In this document: one piece after another, positions 8,690 to 15,420 of the stretch | Numbering within the stretch: the first letter of the stretch is position 1 | Layout: every line of letters starts with the position of its first letter | From: Pelethousia sp034933245 | GTDB lineage: Bacteria > Bacillota > Clostridia > Christensenellales > CAG-138 | DNA: 64,000 nt | Assembly (NCBI GenBank): GCA_034933245.1 | Contig: JAYFNX010000023.1 | Location: 1-64,000 of the forward strand | Direction of reading: 5' to 3' | The notes under the pieces: generated by a model | Told to the model about the DNA's origin: nothing | Seen by the model: the letters and a program-made list of their open reading frames with translations, nothing else | Databases searched by the model: none | Translations under genes and position numbers: made by a program

Positions 8690-10119
8690 ACCGTCTGCTC
8701 CTCGTGTACAATCTTGTTCACAGCGTGCAGGTAGGCCTGTATGCTGGCGCCGATGATATCGGTGGAGAGGCCACGGCCCGGATAGAGCCTGCCCTCATGT
8801 CGAAGCTTCACAAGAGCGTCGCCCATGGCTTCCCGGCCTTCGGTAACGGCTTGGATCTGAAAATCCTCCAGCTCAAAATGGTGGCCCAGCATCTGCTCCA
8901 GCGCCAGGAAAGCCGCATCGATGGGGCCGTCGCCGATGGAAACGGCCTGCAAGGCTTCACCCTGTTTTTCCAATTGGATGCAGGCGGTAGCGGTGATGCT
9001 GCTGCCGCTGTTAATCACATATCGTACCAGCTGATAGGTGGGGGTCACATGCCGGGTGAGTTCCGCCACCAAGGCTTCCAGATCCCGTTCATCCACCTTC
9101 TTTTTTTCAGCCAGCGGCTTCACCCGCTGGGAAACGCGCTTTAGATCCTCTTCATCCAGGTCGTATCCAAGGCGTTCAATCTTCCTGCGCAGGCTATAGG
9201 TATCCAAATCCGCCGTAATGGGCTCTTTTTCCCGCTCGCCTTCCGGTTCTGCGGTGCCGATGACACGGCAAAAAGCGGAGCGGCCCGTACGGTTCATGCC
9301 CAGGAGAGATTCCATATGCTTGCAGGCGCGCTGGCACTGGGTGGTATCCACGCCGCTGGAAAGGCCAAGCGTATCGCCCCGATGGGAGAGGGCCTGCAAA
9401 AGTTCATCCATGGAAAGGCAGGCGCCCATCCCGTTGAAGGTGGTTTTAAAGGCGATCGCGCCCACGGCTGCGCAGGATAGGGCATTGGCTGTAGCCAGGC
9501 CCAGGCCATCATGCAGTTGTACGCAGAGGCGGACGGCCTTTAGGGCTGGCACGTCGGCCATCAGGCTTTCTAAAAGGGACGCGGCTTCGCCGGGTAAAAG
9601 CTGGCCGGCTGAATCGCACAGGGTTACGGTCTTGGCGCCGCACGAAAGAGCCGTTTCCACCATTTTTGCTAGAAAAGCAGGTTTGCTGCGCGTAGCATCC
9701 TCTGCGGTAAATTCCACATCCTCGCACAGGGAAGCACAAAGGGAAATGCTTTCGCCAAGCGCCTTAAGCATCCCCTCCGGCTTGAGCTGATAGGCGTATT
9801 CCATCTGAACCGTACTGGTAGGCACGGTGAGGTTAAGTCGCGGGCGCTGGGCTCTCGCAAGGGCCTCCGCAGCACCGCGGATTTCCGTCTCCCCAAGGCC
9901 CACGGGTACGCTTACCACGCTTTCGCTCACCGTATCCGCAATGGCCCGGATGGCCGCCTTATCCGCAGGAGCGTCCCCGATATAGCCCGTTTCGATTACA
10001 TCCACCCGCAGCTTTTCCAAAAGCTTGGCGATCTCCAGCTTTTCTTTAAAGCTTAGGCCGGATGCGGAAAGCTGTTCGCTTATGGGCAAGGTTATATCTA
10101 CCATTTGAATTTTTTGCAA
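8686..10119 (-). CDS. LeuA-like (2-isopropylmalate synthase family) protein lacking catalytic motifs
   Basis: A 477-residue protein with the HMGL-like barrel and a LeuA-type C-terminal regulatory domain (GDGP, GRGLSTDIIGAS). The regulatory half is well conserved and EDATRS at 140-145 is kept. The active site is not. The normal DTTLRDGEQ motif reads DITLPISEQ (8-16), losing the catalytic Arg and the metal-binding Asp. HxHND reads QLHDG (201-205), losing the first metal His. The GERAGN loop is replaced after NGMG (229-232). It is therefore probably not a normal isopropylmalate synthase; a sensor role or altered chemistry is inference. The TTG start at 10119 has a GAAGGTGAG site; an in-frame ATG at 10104 is an alternative. 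Confidence 0.85.
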   Translation of the reverse strand: MQKIQMVDITLPISEQLSASGLSFKEKLEIAKLLEKLRVDVIETGYIGDAPADKAAIRAIADTVSESVVSVPVGLGETEIRGAAEALARAQRPRLNLTVPTSTVQMEYAYQLKPEGMLKALGESISLCASLCEDVEFTAEDATRSKPAFLAKMVETALSCGAKTVTLCDSAGQLLPGEAASLLESLMADVPALKAVRLCVQLHDGLGLATANALSCAAVGAIAFKTTFNGMGACLSMDELLQALSHRGDTLGLSSGVDTTQCQRACKHMESLLGMNRTGRSAFCRVIGTAEPEGEREKEPITADLDTYSLRRKIERLGYDLDEEDLKRVSQRVKPLAEKKKVDERDLEALVAELTRHVTPTYQLVRYVINSGSSITATACIQLEKQGEALQAVSIGDGPIDAAFLALEQMLGHHFELEDFQIQAVTEGREAMGDALVKLRHEGRLYPGRGLSTDIIGASIQAYLHAVNKIVHEEQTV

Positions 10120-10151
10120 GGATGCTCACCTTCTTTCAAAAAATATAAAGA

Positions 10152-11228
10152 TTAAACCGTTACGGTCCAGCCCATATCGTCGGGGAGCTTGCCTGTCTGG
10201 ATGCCGTAAAGGGTATCGTAGAGCCGCTGCGCAACCGGGCCAACTTCTCCAGTTCCAACGGTCACATCGCGATCCTTGTAATAGAGGCAGCCTATGGGCG
10301 AGATAACCGCCGCCGTGCCGCTGGCGAAAACTTCCTGCAGCCTGCCTTCTTGTGCGGCGGCCAGAAGATCCTCGATGCGCAGGCGGCGCTCCGAAACGGG
10401 CACGCCCCATTTGCGCAGAAGGGTTAGCACGGAATCCCTGGTTACGCCGGGCAGAATGGTGCCGGTTAAGGGAGAGGTAATCACTTCCCCGTCGATCATG
10501 AAGAAGGCGTTGGAGGTGCCGATCTCTTCCACATAGGCATGTTCCACCGCATCCAGCCAGAGGACGTCCTTGCAGTGGTGCGCCATGGCCTTCTCGGAAG
10601 CCTTCATGCCGCCGGCGTAGTTGCCGCCCACCTTGGCAAAGCCCGTGCCACCTACGGCCGCCCGGATGAATTCATCCTCCACGAAAATGCGCGTTGCGGA
10701 GAGGCCGCCGTCGTTGGCGGCGTAGTAGGAACCCACGGGGGAAAGGATAATCATAAAGCGATAATGCTTGGCGGGGAGCACGCTGAAGGAGACCTCGTCC
10801 GCAAAAATGAAGGGCCGGATGTAGAGAGCGGTGCCGGGCCCGTCGGGCACCCAGTCGATATCCGCCTGCACTGTCGCCCGCACAGCCGCCAGAAACAGAT
10901 CCTCAGGGAGGGAAGGCATGCACATGCGCTCGTTGGTTCGATTAAGCCGCTTGGCGTTCATATCGGGCCGAAAGAGCTGAATGCCTCCATCCGCCCGCTT
11001 GTAAGCCTTGAGCCCTTCAAACATCATTTGGGCGTAATGCAGGACGCAACAAGCAGGTTCCATGGTGATGGGCGCATGGGGTACGATCTGGCCGTCATGC
11101 CAGCCCTGGCCTTCGTCATAATGCATGACGAACATGTGATCCGTAAAGAAACGGGCAAAACCAAGTTGATCGGCGGGGGGCTTGGGGCTGGGGTTCTGGG
11201 TGCGGGTTACAGGAAATGTATAAGGCAT
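10152..11228 (-). CDS. ilvE: Branched-chain amino acid aminotransferase
   Basis: A 358-residue fold-type IV PLP aminotransferase that interconverts Leu, Ile or Val with their 2-oxoacids, using glutamate/2-oxoglutarate. The segment FAKVGGNYAGGMKASEKA, near residue 200, holds the PLP lysine, and EEIGTSNAFF and GTAAVISPIG are typical of the longer eukaryote-like BCAT group. A strong AAAGGAG precedes the ATG. It sits between the oxidoreductase subunits and the LeuA-like gene, so in this operon it most simply aminates the 2-oxoacids the oxidoreductase makes. The reverse catabolic direction is chemically possible, but the attenuator-like leader argues for synthesis. Confidence 0.93.
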   Translation of the reverse strand: MPYTFPVTRTQNPSPKPPADQLGFARFFTDHMFVMHYDEGQGWHDGQIVPHAPITMEPACCVLHYAQMMFEGLKAYKRADGGIQLFRPDMNAKRLNRTNERMCMPSLPEDLFLAAVRATVQADIDWVPDGPGTALYIRPFIFADEVSFSVLPAKHYRFMIILSPVGSYYAANDGGLSATRIFVEDEFIRAAVGGTGFAKVGGNYAGGMKASEKAMAHHCKDVLWLDAVEHAYVEEIGTSNAFFMIDGEVITSPLTGTILPGVTRDSVLTLLRKWGVPVSERRLRIEDLLAAAQEGRLQEVFASGTAAVISPIGCLYYKDRDVTVGTGEVGPVAQRLYDTLYGIQTGKLPDDMGWTVTV

Positions 11229-11256
11229 GGCTAATAAGCTCCTTTCATTAATGGGG

Positions 11257-11778
11257 TTAAAAGGCCGTGAGAGCCTTCCGGTTCAGTTCCAATAAGCCGG
11301 CCTTTTTGCCGGAGAAAACCTTTTGCATGATTTTATCCACCGCGACGTCTCCGGCCACGCCTGCGCCGTGGATAACGGCCCCCAGCATAACCATGTTGGC
11401 TGCGCGGCCATTGCCAAGTTCCGCAGCGATATCGTTTGCAGGCACGGCGATAACATCGATGTCGTTTCGCTTTGGCGCCTGGGAGATCAAGGAGGAATTA
11501 TAGAATAGCTTCCCACCGGGTTTTACAAGCGATTCAAAGCGGGTCATAGAGGGAAGGTTCATAGCGACGACCACGTCCGCTTCATAGATCAAAGGGGAAC
11601 TGACGGGCGCGTCGGATATGACCACCGTGCAGTTGGCGGTACCTCCCCGCATTTCGGGGCCATAAGAGGGCAGGAAGGTAACTTCCCTGTTTTCATACAT
11701 GGCGGCATAGGTTACCATTTGTCCCATAAGAATGATGCCCTGGCCGCCGGATCCGGCAAAAAACAGCTTCTGAATCAT
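11257..11778 (-). CDS. vorC: 2-oxoacid:ferredoxin oxidoreductase, gamma subunit (VOR/KOR type)
   Basis: A 173-residue protein of the pyruvate/ketoisovalerate oxidoreductase gamma family. It starts with the FFAGSGGQGIILMG nucleotide-type loop and includes the GPEMRGGTANCTVVIS stretch characteristic of KorC/VorC. The gamma subunit contributes to CoA handling in the four-subunit complex. The start overlaps the beta-subunit stop by four bases (ATGA) and GGAGG lies seven bases upstream, showing translational coupling. Together with the alpha, beta and delta genes upstream it makes a complete enzyme. Confidence 0.9.
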   Translation of the reverse strand: MIQKLFFAGSGGQGIILMGQMVTYAAMYENREVTFLPSYGPEMRGGTANCTVVISDAPVSSPLIYEADVVVAMNLPSMTRFESLVKPGGKLFYNSSLISQAPKRNDIDVIAVPANDIAAELGNGRAANMVMLGAVIHGAGVAGDVAVDKIMQKVFSGKKAGLLELNRKALTAF

Positions 11779-12527
11779 TTTGCAGCCTCCTGTTCCGGCG
11801 CCCGTAAGCAGCCTAGTGGATAGTAAGGAATCATTTTATCGGCCACCCATTGAAGCGCATCCGCAGGGGTTAATCCCCAGTTGGTGGGGCAGGTGGATAG
11901 GAATTCCACAAAGGAGAAACCTTCGCCACGCTCCTGCACCTCAAAAGCCCTTTGGACGGCTTTCTTTGCCTTGCGCACATTTGCAGGGGAATTGAGGGCT
12001 ACCCGCTCCACATAAACGGCGCAATCCAACTGGGCGATCAATTCGCTCATCTTAATGGGCATGCCGAATTGGGCCTTGGTCCTGCCTTCTGCTGCGGTGG
12101 TGCCCCGCTGGCCGATGAGGGTGGTGGGGGCCACCTGGCCGCCTGTCATGCCGTAAATGCCGTTGTTGATAAAGAAAGTGGAGAAACGCTCTCCCCTGGC
12201 TGCTGCCGCGATAATTTCGGACATGCCGATGGAGGCAAGATCGCCATCTCCCTGATAGGTGAAGACCACCTTATCCGGATGCACCCTGCGGATGCCAGTG
12301 GCCACGGCGGGAGCCCGGCCATGGGCCGCCTCGCACATATCCACATTCATAAACTGGTGCGCCAGCACACTGCAGCCGATGGGCGCCACACCGATGGCCT
12401 TGCCAAGACGGCCCGTCTCCTCCAGCACCTCCATGATGATGCGGTGGGCAATGCCGTGGGTGCAGCCGGGGCAATAGCTGGTGCTCACAGGGCACATGCC
12501 CTTGGTGTATGTAAAGATTGGTTTCAT
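11775..12527 (-). CDS. vorB: 2-oxoacid:ferredoxin oxidoreductase, beta subunit (TPP-binding)
   Basis: A 250-residue thiamine-diphosphate subunit. STSYCPGCTHG (residues 15-25) is the characteristic Fe-S/TPP-proximal motif, and YQGDGDLASIG followed by INNGIYGMTGGQ is the Mg-TPP-binding GDG...N motif. It works with the alpha subunit in 2-oxoacid + CoA + oxidised ferredoxin to acyl-CoA + CO2 + reduced ferredoxin, or the reverse. The ATG at 12527 overlaps the alpha stop by ATGA; the longer open frame from 12629 lies inside the alpha gene and is not used. Sequence alone does not separate VOR from KOR specificity; the BCAT neighbour favours branched 2-oxoacids. Confidence 0.9.
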   Translation of the reverse strand: MKPIFTYTKGMCPVSTSYCPGCTHGIAHRIIMEVLEETGRLGKAIGVAPIGCSVLAHQFMNVDMCEAAHGRAPAVATGIRRVHPDKVVFTYQGDGDLASIGMSEIIAAAARGERFSTFFINNGIYGMTGGQVAPTTLIGQRGTTAAEGRTKAQFGMPIKMSELIAQLDCAVYVERVALNSPANVRKAKKAVQRAFEVQERGEGFSFVEFLSTCPTNWGLTPADALQWVADKMIPYYPLGCLRAPEQEAAK

Positions 12528-13606
12528 TTTAATCCCTCCAGTATGGCCTTTGCCTTTTGCGCAACCTCCAGGGAGGTAGGAATGATGCCGCCGGTTCGAT
12601 GGATCAGCTTCACGGGGAAACGGCCGCAAACCGCCCGCTGCACATCATCCAGAAGCTGGCCCATGGAAAGCTCGGTGGAAATTACGGCCTTCGTGCTGGA
12701 GCCGATCCGGTCAAAAGCCGCGTCCGGGAAAGGCCATAGGCTGATGGGGCGAATCAGGCCGGCCTTGATGCCCTGGGCGGCCAGCAGTTCCATCACCTCG
12801 TGAATCAACCGCGCCATGGTGCCGTAAGCAACAAAAACCAGCTCCGCGCCTTCCAGTTGCACGGCTTCATAGCGGGTAATTTCAGGTTTGGCGGCTTCAT
12901 AGCGGGCGAAAAGATGCTCCACATGCTCCTCCAGAGCTTCGGGCTGAAGCCGCAGGGACTTAACGACCCGGCGCTCACCGTTTCGATCGTCCCATCCCGT
13001 GATGGCCCAGGGTTTGCGGGCCGGGATGTCCTTGGCATCCACAAATGGCTTCGCCTCGGGCAGCGCGACGGGCTCCATCATCTGCCCCATCATGCCGTCC
13101 GCCAAGACCATAACGGGCGTCCGCCATTTTTCGGCCATGGCCGGGGCCTCATAAAGGAGGTTTACGGCCTCCTGAATATTGGAGGGGGCAAGAACGGGCA
13201 TATGATAATCCCCATTGCCGCCGCCCCGGGTGGCCTGAAAATAATCCGCTTGGCCGGGCTGAATACCGCCGATTCCGGGACCGCAACGGGAAACGTTGAG
13301 GATAACCAGGGGAACTTCGGCCGAGCAGAGAAAACTTAAGCCTTCCTGCATCAGAGCGATGCCGGGGGAGGAGGAGGAAATAAAAACGCTACCTCCGGCC
13401 GAACCGGCGCCATAGGCCATGTTGATAGCACCCAGCTCGCTTTCCGCTTGCACAAAGGAGCCGCCCCGCTTGGGCAGTTCTCTGGACATATATTCGGGAA
13501 TCTCACTTTGCGGGGTGATGGGATAACCGAAATAGAAGCGGCATCCGCCCCGCATAGCAGCCTCCGCAAAGGCTTCGTTGCCCTTCATTAAAACCTTTTC
13601 CGTCAT
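12524..13606 (-). CDS. vorA: 2-oxoacid:ferredoxin oxidoreductase, alpha subunit
   Basis: A 360-residue alpha subunit with the pyrimidine-binding domain first (FYFGYPITPQSEIPEY near residues 24-40; SSSSPGIALMQEGLSFL near 75-92) and the transketolase C-terminal-like domain last (AYGTMARLIHEVMELL and RPISLWPFP). This length and arrangement fit the four-subunit VOR/KOR class rather than single-chain pyruvate:ferredoxin oxidoreductase. The ATG at 13606 overlaps the ferredoxin-subunit stop by ATGA. Substrate specificity is inferred from context: branched-chain or related acyl-CoAs. Confidence 0.9.
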   Translation of the reverse strand: MTEKVLMKGNEAFAEAAMRGGCRFYFGYPITPQSEIPEYMSRELPKRGGSFVQAESELGAINMAYGAGSAGGSVFISSSSPGIALMQEGLSFLCSAEVPLVILNVSRCGPGIGGIQPGQADYFQATRGGGNGDYHMPVLAPSNIQEAVNLLYEAPAMAEKWRTPVMVLADGMMGQMMEPVALPEAKPFVDAKDIPARKPWAITGWDDRNGERRVVKSLRLQPEALEEHVEHLFARYEAAKPEITRYEAVQLEGAELVFVAYGTMARLIHEVMELLAAQGIKAGLIRPISLWPFPDAAFDRIGSSTKAVISTELSMGQLLDDVQRAVCGRFPVKLIHRTGGIIPTSLEVAQKAKAILEGLK

Positions 13607-13833
13607 TGGGCATTTCCCCCTTCCGCCTGGTAGATTTCGATGGCTCCGTCCGGGCACATAACGGCGCAGCTTGCGCAGCCGATGCAAGCATCCTCGTTTT
13701 CTACGCCTGCCGGGCTATAGCCCTTGCTGTTTACATGCTTGCCCATGGCGATGAGCTTTTTCGGACATACGGCCACGCATAAGCCACATCCTTTGCACCT
13801 TTCCGCGTGAAAGGTCAGCTTGAATTTTCCCAT
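13603..13833 (-). CDS. vorD: 2-oxoacid:ferredoxin oxidoreductase, delta (ferredoxin) subunit
   Basis: A 76-residue protein with two classical 4Fe-4S motifs, CKGCGLCVAVCPKK (13-26) and CIGCASCAVMCPDG (50-63), separated by a short linker. It passes electrons between the TPP centre of the complex and free ferredoxin. It is the first of the four oxidoreductase genes; the next gene overlaps it by four bases. A 78-base gap separates it from the preceding P-loop ATPase gene. Confidence 0.92.
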   Translation of the reverse strand: MGKFKLTFHAERCKGCGLCVAVCPKKLIAMGKHVNSKGYSPAGVENEDACIGCASCAVMCPDGAIEIYQAEGGNAQ

Positions 13834-13911
13834 GCTTCCTTGTTCGCTCCCTTCTAAATCTCAACCTTGTGTTTTTATTACAAACCTTCAAAAATCGAAG
13901 CCTTGCTTTTG

Positions 13912-14625
13912 CTATTTATCCAGCCAGGAGGGGCGCATATGCATACCCAGGGCCAGAAGGGTATCCCCAAACCCTATCGCCTCCAACGCCTGCCGGGATA
14001 CTAGGGGGGCAGGGTAACAATCCAACAGAACGGGCAGATCCGCCGCGCCGCTCACCTTTTGGCACAAGCGCCGGCCCTTTAGAACGGTTTGCGCGGTGGT
14101 TTCCATGAGCAGGTGGCAATTATTGGCGATGCCGGTAAGATGAAAACCCATGGCGGATTCCAAGGCGGAAAGGTGTTCCAACGTCCCTTCGAGGGTAGCG
14201 GTCTCCGGTCGGTTGGCGTTTACCACCGCCAGGGCCTCAAAGCCGCCTTCCTGAAAATAACGCCCAAATTGGCGAATCACCTTGGCGCCTTCTCCATTTC
14301 CGCCTAAATCTACAATGCAGAGGCAGCTTTCGTCCTCCAAAGGGGCCCGGGCGCCTGCCCCCAGGGCGGGGAGCTCAGCCGTTATTTCTTCCCGGTAGGC
14401 GCTGCCATATACGGAAACGCCGGATTCCTCCAGAAGCCTGCGCTGTTCCCGGGAGCGGAAATAGGGGTTCGCGATATCCAGGTCGATCAGAGCGGCCCTG
14501 GGAAAGGGTTTCTCCCGTGCAGCCAGCAAGGCTAAAGAAACGGCCAACTCCGTTTTGCCGCTGCCATAGTGCCCGCAGACGGCGATGATTCGCTTGCCTC
14601 CCATTAGGGGCCACCTTTGCTCCAT
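13912..14625 (-). CDS. P-loop ATPase associated with 2-oxoacid oxidoreductase operon
   Basis: A protein of about 237 residues with an N-terminal Walker A (VCGHYGSGKTELA) and a downstream ALIDLDIANPYF segment resembling the Walker A'/switch region of SIMIBI/MinD-like NTPases, followed by IVDLGGNGEG (Walker B-like). The AGGAGG site seven bases before the ATG at 14625 sets the start; an in-frame ATG at 14655 lacks one. It is the first structural gene after the putative attenuator. Its role is unknown. Assembly or loading of an Fe-S or CoA enzyme would be a plausible guess from position only. Confidence 0.75.
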   Translation of the reverse strand: MEQRWPLMGGKRIIAVCGHYGSGKTELAVSLALLAAREKPFPRAALIDLDIANPYFRSREQRRLLEESGVSVYGSAYREEITAELPALGAGARAPLEDESCLCIVDLGGNGEGAKVIRQFGRYFQEGGFEALAVVNANRPETATLEGTLEHLSALESAMGFHLTGIANNCHLLMETTAQTVLKGRRLCQKVSGAADLPVLLDCYPAPLVSRQALEAIGFGDTLLALGMHMRPSWLDK

Positions 14626-14657
14626 GTCCCATCCTCCTTTTTCGCCGCAATCCAATT

Positions 14658-14687
14658 AAAAAGGCCCTGTTCGCTTAGAACAGGGCC
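14658..14687 (-). terminator. Attenuator-type terminator before the VOR/BCAT operon
   Basis: On the minus strand a perfect 10-bp stem (14663-14672 with 14678-14687) and five U residues lie between the small BCAA-rich ORF and the first operon gene. The eight bases at 14670-14677, forming the loop and part of the 3' arm, are exactly complementary to 14723-14730 inside the end of the small ORF. Pairing of those two would prevent the terminator, giving an antiterminator alternative. No other promoter is evident before the operon, which suggests the hairpin regulates read-through. Confidence 0.75.
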
Positions 14688-14707
14688 CCGAGACATTCAA
14701 ATCCCGG

Positions 14708-14950
14708 TCATCCTTCCATTCTTAAGCGAAGCGGTTCATCCATCCACATAAGCAACAATACCAGGCTAAGCAGAACAGCCACAAGGCTAATAACGCCAAG
14801 CAGCTCGATGATAATAATCAGACCGCAAAGGGAAAGCGAAAGGCACACAGGAACTGCGTGCCTTTGGATGCCGTTTTTATGGAAAGAGAACATACCTGCC
14901 GCACAATGTTGCGCAGGGGCGCTAGCGTGTTGGTTCGCAATTCTTGCCAT
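14708..14950 (-). CDS. Small BCAA-rich ORF: candidate leader peptide (or small membrane protein)
   Basis: An 80-codon ORF with a strong AAAGGAG site eight bases before its ATG, behind a near-consensus promoter and directly ahead of a terminator. Residues 41-68 are extremely rich in branched-chain amino acids, including IIII, ELL, GVISLV, VLLS and VLLL, with Ile, Leu and Val all represented. Known ilv leader peptides have the same bias. A ribosome stalled there would leave 14723-14730 free to form an antiterminator. The composition equally fits one or two transmembrane helices, so a real membrane protein is not excluded. A later in-frame ATG at 14893 would give a shorter peptide. Confidence 0.6.
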   Translation of the reverse strand: MARIANQHASAPAQHCAAGMFSFHKNGIQRHAVPVCLSLSLCGLIIIIELLGVISLVAVLLSLVLLLMWMDEPLRLRMEG

Positions 14951-14989
14951 GGCCGGTTCTCCTTTCCGTGCATTTTACAAGTTGCAAAC

Positions 14990-15018
14990 AATATATCAAT
15001 TCGCGTCTCTTTTGTCAA
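14990..15018 (-). promoter_or_regulatory. Promoter for the leader ORF and VOR/BCAT operon
   Basis: Minus-strand consensus TTGACA (15013-15018), 17-base spacer, TATATT (14990-14995). It is the only clear promoter before the eight-gene operon and lies back-to-back with the T-box promoter of the opposite strand, about 50 bases away. Confidence 0.75.
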
Positions 15019-15069
15019 CAGGAAATATATTTTAGCGGCAGGTGTAAAAAAATAATACAGGCCCTCTGC

Positions 15070-15098
15070 TTGACAGCGGAAATGGGATGTGGTAAAGT
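15070..15098 (+). promoter_or_regulatory. Promoter of the isoleucine-type T-box transcript
   Basis: Consensus TTGACA (15070-15075), 17-base spacer, TAAAGT (15093-15098), immediately upstream of the T-box stem I. Confidence 0.75.
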
Positions 15099-15104
15099 AT
15101 GCAA

Positions 15105-15385
15105 CAATCGAATATGATTAAAGGCGATGACGAAGACGGCGGAGATAAGGTCGCTTCCAGAGAGCCGGCGGTAGATGCGAGCCGGTAGCGGATTTTCTCA
15201 ACACAGCCCATCCCTTCCGAGCCGATGGCCCGAACCCCAAAAAGGGCAGTAGATGCCATCCGTGTAGCCGCGTAAAGGCAACAGGCTTGATGGAGCCCTA
15301 AAGGTGGCATATTTTCTTATATGCAAATTGAGTGGTACCGCGGATCATCATCCGTCTCAAAGATATCTTTGAGACGGATTTTTTA
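15105..15385 (+). promoter_or_regulatory. T-box riboswitch, probable isoleucine (AUC) specifier
   Basis: The leader has the GATGA/GAGC K-turn, an AGAGAGCCGG...GCCGGT distal stem I, the T-box sequence TGGTACCGCG (15333-15342) and a perfect 15-bp terminator stem (15350-15379) with a U-tract. Aligning the GAGC arm with the other T-box here and with known leaders puts the specifier at 15210-15212, AUC (Ile). The next base is C rather than the usual purine, which leaves some doubt. It controls the HTH-cupin-ligase gene and probably the hydrolase behind it. Confidence 0.86.
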
Positions 15386-15420
15386 TTGTAAAAATGGTAT
15401 GATGGAAGGGAGACAAGGCT

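Noticed and set aside
15201..15212. Specifier reading CCC or GCC in the second T-box
   Set aside because: These would put more bases than usual between the codon and the GAGC arm; AUC matches the spacing of known leaders and of the valine-type element. Not fully excluded.
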